Shown: positions 35,589 through 45,284, numbered from the stretch's first letter. The stretch: 64,000 bases of DNA from JAJFJD01 sp965228695 (GCA_965228695.1 CBDDIB010000002.1:3348001-3412000), one strand, 5' to 3'. Program-made: numbers and translations. The notes: generated by a model not told the origin, from the sequence alone.

Positions 35589-35751
35589 CTTCCTACTGAA
35601 GTATGTGCGATGCGCGGTGCTGCGGCCAGAGGTCCAATGGGGTTACTCATCTGTGTTGCCTGCGGTGTCGCCGCCGGCCGATGTGACACGGCGGCGGACC
35701 AGATCGCATAATCGCCCCCAACAGCGAAACAGGCGTGGGATAGGCATATCC

Positions 35752-37233
35752 ATGGATCGGACAATCAAGGGCCGGGCCGGGGCCAATCAGGAGCATCGGA
35801 TCCTGTATGACGATCTTCGTGGCTGGATCGAGGAAGCCGAGCGCCTCGGCGAATTGCGGCGGGTAGACGGCGCTTCCTGGCAGGAAGAGATCGGTATGGC
35901 GGCCGAGTTGGTAAGCCATGACGATACCGCGCCGGCGGTCCTGTTCGGTGACGTTCCCGGCAGCCTCGAGGGGTCGCGTGTGCTGGTTAATATGTTCGGC
36001 GGACGCCGTAAGAACATGACGCTCGGCTTTCCAACCGATCTCGGCAAGGTGGCGCTGAGCGACGCATTCGCCGGGATTTACGCCGGGAATGAGGGGCTTG
36101 TCGCGCCGAAGGAGGTCGACGGCGGGCCGGTGTTCGAGAACGTGATGCGGGGAGACGCCGTCGACCTTGAGACCTTTCCGGCTCCGCATTGGCACGAGAA
36201 GGACGGCGGCCGGTATATCGGCACCGGCTGTTATCACGTAACGCGGGACCCGGAGACAGGAGTGATCAACCTCGGCTCCTACCGGGTGATGATCCACGGC
36301 AAGCGGCAGGTCTGCCACAATGTGCTACCCGGTCGGCATGCCGACCTTCATTTCAAGAAATACCGAGCGCGCGGCGAGCGGATGCCGGTCGCCATCGTGG
36401 TCGGCGGCGACCCGCTGACCTTCATCATGGGCGGTTGCGATATCCCCGAGGGGGTCTCGGAATACGACGTGGCGGGTGCGCTGCGGGGCAAGCCGGTCGA
36501 CGTGGTGGCCGGCAAGATGACCGGCTTACCGATACCGGCCAATGCGGAGATCGTCCTGGAGGGTTACGTGGATGGTGACCGGTTGGCGCCGGAAGGGCCG
36601 TTCGGCGATTGGACCGGCACCTATACGGAGAAAGGCCGGGTCAATCCGGTGGTCGATATCGAGGCGGTGTATTACCGCGACGATCCGATCCTGCTGGGTT
36701 TCGCGCCGCAACGGCTGCCGGACGAATATTCCCGGTTCCGCGCGATCACCCGGTCCCCCTTTTTGATAAAGGACCTGGAAGCCGCCGGCGTGCCCGGCGT
36801 CACCGCGGCGTGGTGCCACGAGGTTGGCGGATCACGCATGCTGCTCGCCGTCGCGATCGAGCAAAGGTATGCCGGACACGCACGGCAGGCGGGCCATGTG
36901 GCCTCGATGTGCCGCACCGGCGTCGACGGGAATCGCTGGGTCATCGTCACCGACAGCGACGTCGACGTGACCAATCTGGAGGAACTGATCTTCGCCGCAT
37001 TGACGCGGGCGGACCCGGCGACCTCGGTCGATATCATCCGGGGCGCCAAAGGCGCGGTGTCGGACCCTCGGCTCGCCCCGTGGGACCGCGAGGTGAAGAA
37101 CTTCACCAATTCGCGGATGATCATCGACGCCTGCATGCCGTTTCACTGGCGCGACGAATTCCCGGAAATTAACCAGCCGAGCGCTGACTCGTTACGCCGG
37201 GCCCGGGAAAAATTCGGGTATCTGCTGGATTAG
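35752..37233 (+). CDS. UbiD family decarboxylase (prenylated-FMN dependent)
   Basis: This 493-residue enzyme family uses prenylated FMN to add or remove CO2 on unsaturated or aromatic acids. Family blocks are present: a GGRYIGTG-type metal/cofactor region followed by NLGSYRVMIHGKRQ, the AEIVLEG glutamate, PEGPFGDWTG, and a C-terminal FTNSRMIIDACMPF. The substrate could be ubiquinone-precursor benzoates, other aromatic acids or vinylogous acids; it is not readable. No UbiX-type prenyltransferase is in the window. ATG at 35752 begins the conserved protein. About 160 bases separate it from the divergent synthetase gene, so coordinated control is possible. Confidence 0.9.
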   Translation: MDRTIKGRAGANQEHRILYDDLRGWIEEAERLGELRRVDGASWQEEIGMAAELVSHDDTAPAVLFGDVPGSLEGSRVLVNMFGGRRKNMTLGFPTDLGKVALSDAFAGIYAGNEGLVAPKEVDGGPVFENVMRGDAVDLETFPAPHWHEKDGGRYIGTGCYHVTRDPETGVINLGSYRVMIHGKRQVCHNVLPGRHADLHFKKYRARGERMPVAIVVGGDPLTFIMGGCDIPEGVSEYDVAGALRGKPVDVVAGKMTGLPIPANAEIVLEGYVDGDRLAPEGPFGDWTGTYTEKGRVNPVVDIEAVYYRDDPILLGFAPQRLPDEYSRFRAITRSPFLIKDLEAAGVPGVTAAWCHEVGGSRMLLAVAIEQRYAGHARQAGHVASMCRTGVDGNRWVIVTDSDVDVTNLEELIFAALTRADPATSVDIIRGAKGAVSDPRLAPWDREVKNFTNSRMIIDACMPFHWRDEFPEINQPSADSLRRAREKFGYLLD

Positions 37234-37246
37234 CGTGCGGGTGCGC

Positions 37247-38014
37247 TTAGTCCTCGCTCAATTCCACGTAGACCGGCGTGTGGTCCGAGGCTTTTTCCTT
37301 GCCGCGGGGACCGCGCTCGATCTCGCTGGCGACCAATCGGTCGGCCGCTTGCGGTGACAGCAGCAGATGGTCGATCCGGACGCCCTCGTCGCGATTCCAA
37401 CGGCCGCCCTGATAGTCCCAATAGGAATAGGCGATCTCGTTGTGCAGCGCGCGCCAGGCCTCGGTCAGACCTAGGTTGATCAATTCGCGGAACCGGCGGC
37501 GGGTTTCCGGCCGGCAGAGCGCGTCGTTGGCGAACCCTTCGGGATCGTAGACATCCCGGTCCGTCGGGCAGCAGTTGTAGTCGCCGCCGAGGACGAACGG
37601 CATTTCCGTCGGCAACAGCGTGTCGCGAACATACGCGGTTAGCCGGTCCATCCACGCAAGTTTGTAGGGAAACTTTTCGGTATCCACCGGGTTACCGTTG
37701 GGCAGATATATGCAGCCCACCCGAACTCCCTTGACCGTCGCCTCGATATAGCGCGCTTGATCGTCGTCGGAATCGCCCGGTAGACCCGTCTTGATGTCTT
37801 CGATCGAATGCCGCGACAATATGGCGACGCCGTTGTAGCTCTTCTGACCGTGGGCCGCGACATTGTAGTCCAATGCCTTGAATTCGAGTTCCGGGAAGTC
37901 CGGCGTCTTGATTTCCTGCAGCAAGGCGACGTCCGGCTTGCTTTCTTCAAGCCATTCGAGGACGCGCGGCAGGCGCGCCTTGATGGAATTCACGTTGAAT
38001 GTGGCGATCTTCAT
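37247..38014 (-). CDS. xthA: Exodeoxyribonuclease III
   Basis: This 255-residue Mg-dependent AP endonuclease and 3'-exonuclease of base excision repair shows FNVNSIKARLPRVLEWLEE, the catalytic Glu in LLQEIK, GGDYNCCPTDRDVYDP in the metal centre region and the final SDHTPVYVEL with catalytic Asp and His. The length is normal. It lies 23 bases downstream of the halogenase gene on the same strand, an unusual companion, so they may be cotranscribed. Confidence 0.95.
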   Translation of the reverse strand: MKIATFNVNSIKARLPRVLEWLEESKPDVALLQEIKTPDFPELEFKALDYNVAAHGQKSYNGVAILSRHSIEDIKTGLPGDSDDDQARYIEATVKGVRVGCIYLPNGNPVDTEKFPYKLAWMDRLTAYVRDTLLPTEMPFVLGGDYNCCPTDRDVYDPEGFANDALCRPETRRRFRELINLGLTEAWRALHNEIAYSYWDYQGGRWNRDEGVRIDHLLLSPQAADRLVASEIERGPRGKEKASDHTPVYVELSED

Positions 38015-38037
38015 CGCGTGTTTGCCGTCCTGTCTGG

Positions 38038-39708
38038 CTAGAGGATGTTGCCGCTCGACAACCCGTCATCCTTGAACGTGATGACCGGCGAAAGCGGATC
38101 CGCGCCCGCGGCGATTGTCGCCGCGCCGGGAAGGGGGGACGCCGGAAGGTCCGGCGCCGAATCATGCGCCCGGCTGCGGATGTCGTTGATCAGCGTGTAG
38201 TGGTCCGGCAGCGTCTGAAGCAGGTGCGATTTCACGTCGCGGACATAGCGCTGGTATTCCTTCCAATCGCGGCGGGATATCAAGCGTTCCGCCGAAAATT
38301 CGATGTCGTCGAAGAATCCCTTACCGAACAGCACGATGAGATAGGTCAGATAGCTGAACAGATGGCCGCGCTCCATCTCGTCCGAGCGCGGCAGGACATG
38401 GCGGAAGATTTCCAAGTCTTCCTGCACCGCGTCGGGAATCTGCAACTCGTTGCGCGCCGCTTTCCAATAGGGCGTATCCATTCGGTTCGTCGTGCAGTAG
38501 TGCAGCACGATGAAATCGCGGATTTCGTAGTTCAGGTCGCGCATGCGGTCGTTGAACCGCTTTTGCACCGCCGGGTTGTAGCTCTTGTCCGGGAAGTAGT
38601 TGGTCAGCCATTGCAGCGCCATGTCGATCATGAAGATCGCGGTGGATTCCAGCGGTTCGATGAATCCACTGGATAGGCCGACGGCGATACAGTTCTTCTC
38701 CCAGACCTTCTCGGTGCGGCCGACGCGCATGCCGATCGCCCGCGGCTCCGCATCCTTGCCCTGCGGCCCCAGGAAGGTGAGGAACTCGTCGATCGCTTCC
38801 TGATCGGTTCGAAAGTTGTCCGAAAACACATATCCGGTCCCGAGCCGGGAATAGAGCGGGACGCGCCAGGACCATCCGGCGCCGAGCGCGGTGCTGGTGG
38901 TGACGGGTTCCAGCTTCGTCGGATCCGGGTGCGGCAATTGGACGGCCAATGCGCGGTTGTTCATCAAGTACTTGTCGTAGGTCTCGAACCCCACGCCGAG
39001 CTTCTGCTGGAGGATCAGGCCTTTGAACCCGGTGCAGTCGATCACCAACTCCACTTCGTGGCGGCCCTGTTCCCGCAATTGCAGGGCCGAAACGAAGCCT
39101 TGTTCGTCCAGTTCCACGTCATCGACGTCGTCCAGCACGTGTTCGACACCACAGGCCACGGCGATTTCCTGAAGGAATCCCGCGAACCGGCCGGCATCAA
39201 GATGATAGGCGTAGTTGACCTTGCGCTCATAGCTTTCGGCGCCCAGCGTCTTGGGACCCCGGTAGTTGTTGATCAGGTCGTGCATCGGCGACTGGTAGTC
39301 GCTGAAATGCGTACGGTCGGCATCCGGCGCGAAGCGATGGAAATGGTAGGCGGGGTTGAATCCCCAGATGTCATCGCCGATGCCGTCGAACGGGTTCAGA
39401 TAGCGCCGGCGCTGGCCGGTCTTCGGGTCTTTGTCCCAGTTGACGAACAGCACGCCGAGCTTGAAGGACGCGTTGCAGCGTTTCATGAAGTCGGCTTCTT
39501 CGATCCCGAGATGCTTCAGCCAATGCATCATCGCGGGTACCGTCGCTTCTCCGACGCCGACCGTCGGCACGTTCGGGGATTCGATGAGCGTCACATCGAC
39601 CTGCTGGTCGATGCTGCGCCGGTTGAGATGGATCATGAGATAGGCAGCCGACATCCACCCGGCGGTGCCGCCGCCAACGATCGTTATTCGCCGAATTGGT
39701 TCCGTCAT
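38038..39708 (-). CDS. Flavin-dependent tryptophan-halogenase family protein
   Basis: This 556-residue protein belongs to the PrnA/RebH family, which uses FADH2, O2 and halide to halogenate aromatic rings. GGGTAGWMSAAYL binds FAD near the N-terminus. The essential Lys is conserved as Lys83 in NASFKLG, the catalytic Glu-Ser as Glu354-Ser355 in FIEPLESTAIF, and the halogenase-specific WxWxxP motif as WSWRVP. Free tryptophan, indole or a carrier-bound substrate cannot be told apart. A flavin reductase partner is not in the window. ATG at 39708 starts directly at the FAD domain; 39753 is possible. The extra C-terminal tail (from about 525) is Pro/Ala-rich. Confidence 0.9.
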   Translation of the reverse strand: MTEPIRRITIVGGGTAGWMSAAYLMIHLNRRSIDQQVDVTLIESPNVPTVGVGEATVPAMMHWLKHLGIEEADFMKRCNASFKLGVLFVNWDKDPKTGQRRRYLNPFDGIGDDIWGFNPAYHFHRFAPDADRTHFSDYQSPMHDLINNYRGPKTLGAESYERKVNYAYHLDAGRFAGFLQEIAVACGVEHVLDDVDDVELDEQGFVSALQLREQGRHEVELVIDCTGFKGLILQQKLGVGFETYDKYLMNNRALAVQLPHPDPTKLEPVTTSTALGAGWSWRVPLYSRLGTGYVFSDNFRTDQEAIDEFLTFLGPQGKDAEPRAIGMRVGRTEKVWEKNCIAVGLSSGFIEPLESTAIFMIDMALQWLTNYFPDKSYNPAVQKRFNDRMRDLNYEIRDFIVLHYCTTNRMDTPYWKAARNELQIPDAVQEDLEIFRHVLPRSDEMERGHLFSYLTYLIVLFGKGFFDDIEFSAERLISRRDWKEYQRYVRDVKSHLLQTLPDHYTLINDIRSRAHDSAPDLPASPLPGAATIAAGADPLSPVITFKDDGLSSGNIL

Positions 39709-39831
39709 CGGAAGGCCATCATCCCTGAATGCGCCGGTCATTTTCCGGAACAATAGCGGAAACGATGCCGGATGACATGCCCATAGCGAAATTAATGACG
39801 GGGAAGATCGGGGCGGGCGCCCCGGCGCGGA

Positions 39832-40194
39832 TCAGATTGCGAAAGACGTTCCGCAGCCGCAGGAAGACGTCGCGTTCGGATTCTTGACTTGGAAGGCGGC
39901 GCCGATCAGGTCTTCCACGAAGTCGAGCTCAGACCCGGCCAGCAGGTCGAGCGAAACATCGTCGACCACGACCGTGATGCCGTTCTTCTCGAAGAGGTGG
40001 TCGTCGGCGGTGGTATCCGTGTCGAAGCCGAAGCCGTATTGATAGCCGGAACAGCCGCCGCCCGAGACAGTTACGCGTAGCATGGTACCGTCCGCCTCAC
40101 CCTCCAGCAGGGTGGTGATTCGCTTAACCGCGCTGTCGCTGACCGAAAAACTCCGGTCAGGCTTAGCTTCCACGCTGGCGAAGGCGTCGCTCAT
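39832..40194 (-). CDS. erpA: Iron-sulfur cluster insertion protein ErpA
   Basis: This 120-residue A-type carrier transfers Fe-S clusters to target enzymes. All three cluster-binding Cys are present: one in VSGGGCSGYQYGF and two in the C-terminal SCGCGTSF. The N-terminus FSVSDSAVKRI is typical. ErpA and IscA-type proteins are close, so the ErpA name is likely rather than certain. It is divergent from the dGTPase gene, with about 140 bases between the starts, a pairing that, as I recall, is frequent in alphaproteobacteria. Confidence 0.9.
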   Translation of the reverse strand: MSDAFASVEAKPDRSFSVSDSAVKRITTLLEGEADGTMLRVTVSGGGCSGYQYGFGFDTDTTADDHLFEKNGITVVVDDVSLDLLAGSELDFVEDLIGAAFQVKNPNATSSCGCGTSFAI

Positions 40195-40336
40195 TGGTTG
40201 CTCCGAATTGGATAGAATGGCTAATTTCTAGGGGTTTAGATAGGGTTTCCTCAGGATTTGTCAATCCCAAACGTTATGCGGGACCTGTTGATTTTTGAGG
40301 CATTGCCTTCCGACGGAGCCGTCGATACGGTCCGGC

Positions 40337-41515
40337 ATGCCTTCTGACTTAGCGCCGTATGCTAGCGATCCCAAGGCGAGCCGCGGACGGCTTCTGGCAG
40401 AGCCCGAAAGCCCCACCCGGACGTGTTTCCAGCGTGACCGGGACCGGATTATCCATTCCACCGCCTTGCGCCGGCTCATGCACAAGACGCAGGTATTCGT
40501 CTCGCCCGGCGGCGATCACTTCCGCACCCGGCTGACCCATAGCCTCGAGGTCGCCCAGATCGCGCGCGGGCTGGCGCTGAATCTCGGCTTGAACCAGGAT
40601 TTGGCGGAAGCCCTGGCGCTGGCCCATGATTTCGGCCATCCGCCCTTTGGACATGCCGGCGAAGAGGCGCTCGATGAGGTGATGCGGCCCTTCGGCGGGT
40701 TCGACCACAACGATCAGACCCTGCGGATCGTCGTGCGGCTGGAGCAACGCTATGCGGCGTTCGACGGATTGAACCTGACCTGGGAAACGTTGGAGGGCCT
40801 GGTGAAGCACAATGGGCCGCTTCTCGGGCCGTATTCGGACGGCGCGCCCCTGCCGGAAACGATTGCGGGCCACACCGAGGTTCAGGATTTGGAACTCGAG
40901 AGTTTTGCCGGTCCCGAGGCGCAGGTGGCGGCGATTGCCGACGATATCGCCTATGACAATCACGACGTGGACGACGGCCTGCGGGCCGGCGTTTTCACCA
41001 TCGACGAGCTCTCGGCAGTGCCGCATGTGGCCGAGGCGATCGACCGGGTGCGGCAGCGGTATCCGCGACTCGAACGCCATCGCTTGAGCCATGAGGCGGT
41101 TCGGAGCCTTATCGATGCCATGGTCATCGATGTGTTGGAGGAGACGCGGGCGCGGTTGGCCGCGGCGTCTCCGGGATCCGCGGCGGACATCCGCGCGCTC
41201 GATCAGCCGGTCGTTGCCTTCTCGCCCGCAATGGTTCAAAAGGACCGCGCCATAAAGAAGTTCTTGTTTGGGAATATGTATCGCCATCCGGACGTCTTAC
41301 GGGAGACGGACAGGGCACGGAGAATCGTGAAAGATTTGTTCGGCCGCTTTGTCGAGGATCCGACATCGATGCCCGACGAATGGTCGGTGTCCGCGACGGC
41401 GTCCGGAAGCCGGGAGACCGCCCGGGTCGCCGCCGACTATATCGCCGGCATGACCGATCGCTATGCCAAACGGGAACATGAGCGATTGTTCGGTACGAAG
41501 GAAGCGTCGACGTGA
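40337..41515 (+). CDS. dGTP triphosphohydrolase-like protein (HD domain)
   Basis: This 392-residue HD-domain phosphohydrolase of the deoxyguanosinetriphosphatase-like group cleaves dNTPs to nucleoside and triphosphate. The N-terminal RTCFQRDRDRIIHSTALRRL is family-typical. The metal site is seen as His in RLTHSLEVAQIARGL, then HDFGHPPFGHAGE and, downstream, Asp in ADDIAYDNHDVDDG. ATG at 40337 opens with PSDLAPYASDP, a common family start; a TTG 42 bases upstream is less likely. The stop overlaps the argS start (GTGA). Confidence 0.92.
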   Translation: MPSDLAPYASDPKASRGRLLAEPESPTRTCFQRDRDRIIHSTALRRLMHKTQVFVSPGGDHFRTRLTHSLEVAQIARGLALNLGLNQDLAEALALAHDFGHPPFGHAGEEALDEVMRPFGGFDHNDQTLRIVVRLEQRYAAFDGLNLTWETLEGLVKHNGPLLGPYSDGAPLPETIAGHTEVQDLELESFAGPEAQVAAIADDIAYDNHDVDDGLRAGVFTIDELSAVPHVAEAIDRVRQRYPRLERHRLSHEAVRSLIDAMVIDVLEETRARLAAASPGSAADIRALDQPVVAFSPAMVQKDRAIKKFLFGNMYRHPDVLRETDRARRIVKDLFGRFVEDPTSMPDEWSVSATASGSRETARVAADYIAGMTDRYAKREHERLFGTKEAST

Positions 41516-43266
41516 ATCTATTTCGGGACATGCGGGACAAGGTGGTGGCCGCAATCGGCGCGTTGGGCGCCGACGGCGCGATCCCGGTGGATTTGGATAC
41601 CGCCCGCATCTCGGTCGAACCGCCGCGCGACGCATCGCATGGCGACATGGCGACGAACGCCGCCATGGTGCTGGCGAAGCCCGCCAAGATGAAACCGCGC
41701 GACTTGGCCGAAGCGTTGGCGGCGAAGATCGAAGCATTGCCCGATGTTGGGGCGGTCGATGTCGCGGGGCCCGGCTTCATCAATATTCGTTTGAATGATG
41801 CGATCTGGTGCCGATCGATCGCCACGATCCTGGAACAGGGCACGAGTTATGGCCGGTCGACAGTCGGCGAGGGGCAGGCCGTCAATGTCGAGTATGTCTC
41901 GGCGAATCCGACCGGCCCGCTGCATATCGGCCATGCGCGCGGCACCGTCTTCGGCGACGTGCTCGCTTCCTTGCTGGAGACTGCAGGCTACGATGTATGC
42001 CGCGAATACTACATTAACGACGCCGGCGCGCAGGTGGATGTGCTCGCGCAGTCCACCTATCTCCGCTATCGCGAAGCGCTCGGCGAAGATATCGGCGAAA
42101 TTCCCGAAGGGCTGTATCCCGGCGATTATCTGAAGGCTGCGGGTGCCGGGCTGGCGGCCAAGGACGGCGATAAATGGATGAACGCCGCGGAATCCGACTG
42201 GTTGCCGCATGTTCGGGATTTTGCCGTCGACGCCATGATGGCGTTGATCCGGGACGATCTTTCGGCCTTGGGCGTGGCGCATGACGTCTTCACGTCGGAG
42301 CGCAACCTTGTCGAGGCCGGCAAGGTAACCGAAGCGTTCGACGTGCTGGAGTCCCGCGATCTGATCTACACCGGCACGTTGGAGCCGCCGAAAGGCAAAC
42401 TGCCGGATGACTGGGAGGCGCGCCCGCAGACTTTGTTCCGGGCGTCCGATTTTGGTGACGATATCGACCGGCCGTTGAAAAAATCCGACGGAAGCTGGAC
42501 CTATTTTGCGAGTGATATCGCCTATCATCTGGACAAGTATCAGCGTGGCTTCTCCAACTTGATCGATGTTCTCGGGGCGGATCACGGCGGCTATGTGAAG
42601 CGCATGCAGGCCGCGACGCGGGCGATTACGGAAGAAAAAGCCGATCTCGACGTAAAACTGTGCCAACTCGTGCGTCTGATGGACAAGGGCGAGCCGGTGA
42701 AGATGTCGAAACGGGCGGGGACCTTCGTGACCTTGCGCGATCTCGTCGACGAGGTAGGCAAGGATGTCGTGCGCTTCATCATGTTGACCCGCAAGAATGA
42801 CGCCGGCCTCGACTTCGACCTCAGCGCGGTGACGGAGCAGTCGCGCGACAACCCGGTCTTTTACGTGCAATACGCCCATGCCCGGAGCCATTCGGTGATG
42901 CGGATGGCGAAAACGGCGGTTCCGGATATCGACTTGTCGGATTCTGCGTTGCAGGGCGCGGAGTTAGAGCGCTTGACGGACGAATCCGAGCTTGCTCTGA
43001 TCAGGGCCATGGGAAACTGGCCCCGCACCGTGGAAGCCGCCGCCGAAGCCCATGAGCCGCATCGGCTGGCGTTTTACCTGTACGATCTTGCGTCGGCCTT
43101 CCATGGCCTCTGGACCAAGGGCAAGGACGACGCGACGCTGCGCTTCATCGTCGAGGATGATGTGGCGCTGACCACCGCACGGCTGGCGCTGGTGCGGGCC
43201 TTGCAAACGGTCGTGGGAGCCGGACTGCGCATCTTTGGCGTCGATCCGGTCGAGGAGATGCGATGA
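41512..43266 (+). CDS. argS: Arginyl-tRNA synthetase
   Basis: This 584-residue class I synthetase charges tRNA-Arg. The HIGH motif is in NPTGPLHIGHARG (about residue 130). A KMSKR-type loop in VKMSKRAGTFVTLRDLVDE is noteworthy because many ArgRS lack it. The C-terminal DALR-like anticodon-binding region is complete with HARSHSVMRMAK. The start is GTG at 41512, overlapping the dGTPase stop, and the end overlaps the next ATG, so dgt-like / argS / SPOR gene / nagZ are translationally coupled. Confidence 0.97.
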   Translation: MNLFRDMRDKVVAAIGALGADGAIPVDLDTARISVEPPRDASHGDMATNAAMVLAKPAKMKPRDLAEALAAKIEALPDVGAVDVAGPGFINIRLNDAIWCRSIATILEQGTSYGRSTVGEGQAVNVEYVSANPTGPLHIGHARGTVFGDVLASLLETAGYDVCREYYINDAGAQVDVLAQSTYLRYREALGEDIGEIPEGLYPGDYLKAAGAGLAAKDGDKWMNAAESDWLPHVRDFAVDAMMALIRDDLSALGVAHDVFTSERNLVEAGKVTEAFDVLESRDLIYTGTLEPPKGKLPDDWEARPQTLFRASDFGDDIDRPLKKSDGSWTYFASDIAYHLDKYQRGFSNLIDVLGADHGGYVKRMQAATRAITEEKADLDVKLCQLVRLMDKGEPVKMSKRAGTFVTLRDLVDEVGKDVVRFIMLTRKNDAGLDFDLSAVTEQSRDNPVFYVQYAHARSHSVMRMAKTAVPDIDLSDSALQGAELERLTDESELALIRAMGNWPRTVEAAAEAHEPHRLAFYLYDLASAFHGLWTKGKDDATLRFIVEDDVALTTARLALVRALQTVVGAGLRIFGVDPVEEMR

Positions 43267-44174
43267 GGGCGCGCCGTTCCGATCCGCTTAACGATGAATT
43301 GACCGCCTTGGATGAGCTCGAGGACGAGATTCGGCGGCCCAAGAAACGGTCGCTGTCGCTGATCGTGCCCTTGTTGATCACGATGATCGTCATGACGGGC
43401 GGCGTGACGATTGCCTGGTATTCCTATACGGCGGGGATCAAGGAAGGCAGCGAAGGGGCTGCGCCGTTGCTCAAACCGAAGGGGCCGATGAAGGTCGCGC
43501 CGGAGAATCCGGGCGGTTTGGCGATACCGCATCAGGATAAGACCGTCTTCAACGCGATCGACGGGCGCGACAAGGAGAAAGGCGTGGAACGGCTGCTGCC
43601 GCCGCCCGAGAAACCCATGTCGATCCCGGTGAAACCGGTGCCGCCGCCGGCCGTGGCGCCCAGCGAGCCCTCGGCGGGGTCGCGTGTGCGAGCCGCTGAC
43701 CGGGCGGGCGATGGCCCGGCGGCCGGAAAACCGGTGCCGTTGACGCCGGGCGGTGCGCGGTCTAAGCCGTCCGAGCCTGCAAAGACGCCGACGCCGCCCG
43801 CCGCCTCGGGCAAGCCCGCGGCGGCAACCCCGAAAGCCGCGGTGAAACCGCCGGCCGCTCAAAAATCGGCGCGCGCGACGCCGGAAGCGAAACCGGCCAA
43901 GCCGGCGGTACCCGCCGGAAAGGCCTTCCGAATTCAAATTGGCTCCGTATCGTCCAACGTGCAGGGCAAGAAGTTCTGGGACAGCGAAAGCGCCAAGCAC
44001 CGCGATCTGTTCGGGAAATTGAGCCTCAATCTCCAGAAGGCCACGATCAAGGGGAAGGTCTTCTATCGCATCCAGGGCGGGCCTTTGCCCAGCCGGGCCG
44101 CCGCCGCGGATCTTTGCCGGAAACTGAAGGCCCGTAAGATCGGCTGCATCGTCGTCCCGCCCGGGAGAGGTTGA
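43263..44174 (+). CDS. SPOR domain protein, membrane-anchored
   Basis: This 303-residue protein has a short cytoplasmic N-terminus, one membrane helix (LIVPLLITMIVMTGGVTIAW) and a periplasmic linker of about 170 residues rich in Pro, Ala and Lys. It ends in a SPOR domain (about 222-300: AFRIQIGSVSSNVQGKKFW and VFYRIQGGPLPSRAAAADLC). SPOR domains bind denuded glycan strands of septal peptidoglycan, so a cell-division role is expected. It overlaps argS by 4 bases and abuts nagZ, a peptidoglycan recycling gene, which supports that role. Confidence 0.9.
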   Translation: MRARRSDPLNDELTALDELEDEIRRPKKRSLSLIVPLLITMIVMTGGVTIAWYSYTAGIKEGSEGAAPLLKPKGPMKVAPENPGGLAIPHQDKTVFNAIDGRDKEKGVERLLPPPEKPMSIPVKPVPPPAVAPSEPSAGSRVRAADRAGDGPAAGKPVPLTPGGARSKPSEPAKTPTPPAASGKPAAATPKAAVKPPAAQKSARATPEAKPAKPAVPAGKAFRIQIGSVSSNVQGKKFWDSESAKHRDLFGKLSLNLQKATIKGKVFYRIQGGPLPSRAAAADLCRKLKARKIGCIVVPPGRG

Positions 44175-45191
44175 ATGCCGCTCGCGGCGATTTTCGGATG
44201 CGCCGGCCTGTCGCTGACGGTGGAGGAGAAGTCCTTCTACCGGGACTGCGATCCCGTCGGGTTCATTCTCTTTGCGCGCAACGTGGAGTCGCCGGATCAG
44301 GTCCGGCGTTTGACCGATGACCTTCGGGCGACGGTGCAGCGGGACGATGCGCCCATCCTGATCGACCAGGAGGGGGGCCGGGTCGCCCGTCTGAAGCCGC
44401 CGCATTGGCGGCAGCCCCCGCCGGCCGAGCTGTTCGGGAGAATCCATGCCAAAAACGCCAAGGCCGGGATTCAGGCAGCCCGGCTGAACGCGGCGGTGAT
44501 TGGCGCCGAGCTTCTCGATTTGGGCATCACCGTGGACTGTCTGCCGTTGATCGATCTTCGGTTTGACGGCGCGCACGACATCATCGGCGACCGGGCCTTT
44601 TCGGACGATCCCGAGGTCGTTGCGACGCTCGGACGGGCCGCGGCCGAGGGCCTGATCGAGGCGGGCGTCCTGCCTGTGATCAAGCATATCCCGGGACACG
44701 GACGGGCCGTAGTCGACACACATGAAGCGCTGCCTACGGTCGATGCACCCTTGGATGCGTTGCGTGCGACCGATTTTCGGCCGTTCACCGCTCTGTCCGA
44801 CATGCCGATCGCGATGACCGCCCATATCGTCTATCAGGCGGTCGATCCACTGTTTCCGGCAACAACGTCGCCGACCGTGATCGAGGACACTATCCGGGGC
44901 GAGATGGGCTTCGACGGACTTTTGTTGAGCGACGATCTGAGCATGAAGGCGCTGAAGGGCGGTTTGGAAGACCGGGCGCGAGATGCGGTCGGGGCCGGAT
45001 GCGACATCGCCCTGCACTGTAACGGCGATATGGCGGAAATGCGCGCTGTGGCCGCGGGGACACCGGCTTTGTCCGACTCGGGCGTGGACCGGCTGAACCG
45101 CGCACTGTCTCTCGTGGCCGGCGGCGGCATCGGGGATGCCGGGGACCGATTGGTCGCACTTGATGAAATAGTCACGAAAACAATCGGCTGA
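44175..45191 (+). CDS. nagZ: Beta-N-acetylhexosaminidase NagZ
   Basis: This 338-residue glycoside hydrolase family 3 cytoplasmic enzyme removes GlcNAc from anhydro-muropeptides during cell-wall recycling. Signature segments are FILFARNVESPDQVRRLT, IDQEGGRVARL, KHIPGHGRAVVDTHEALP (with the catalytic His of the flexible loop) and LLLSDDLSMKAL with the nucleophile Asp. The ATG directly follows the SPOR gene stop, and GGGAGAGG lies upstream. No terminator was found before scpA. Confidence 0.95.
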   Translation: MPLAAIFGCAGLSLTVEEKSFYRDCDPVGFILFARNVESPDQVRRLTDDLRATVQRDDAPILIDQEGGRVARLKPPHWRQPPPAELFGRIHAKNAKAGIQAARLNAAVIGAELLDLGITVDCLPLIDLRFDGAHDIIGDRAFSDDPEVVATLGRAAAEGLIEAGVLPVIKHIPGHGRAVVDTHEALPTVDAPLDALRATDFRPFTALSDMPIAMTAHIVYQAVDPLFPATTSPTVIEDTIRGEMGFDGLLLSDDLSMKALKGGLEDRARDAVGAGCDIALHCNGDMAEMRAVAAGTPALSDSGVDRLNRALSLVAGGGIGDAGDRLVALDEIVTKTIG

Positions 45192-45284
45192 AGGTTATTT
45201 TTAAGGTTGAGAAGCAGCAAAGCATTTCACGCTGCAATCTTCCCGATGGGATAAAATATTCTCCTAAAGTATGATGCGCGGCTT

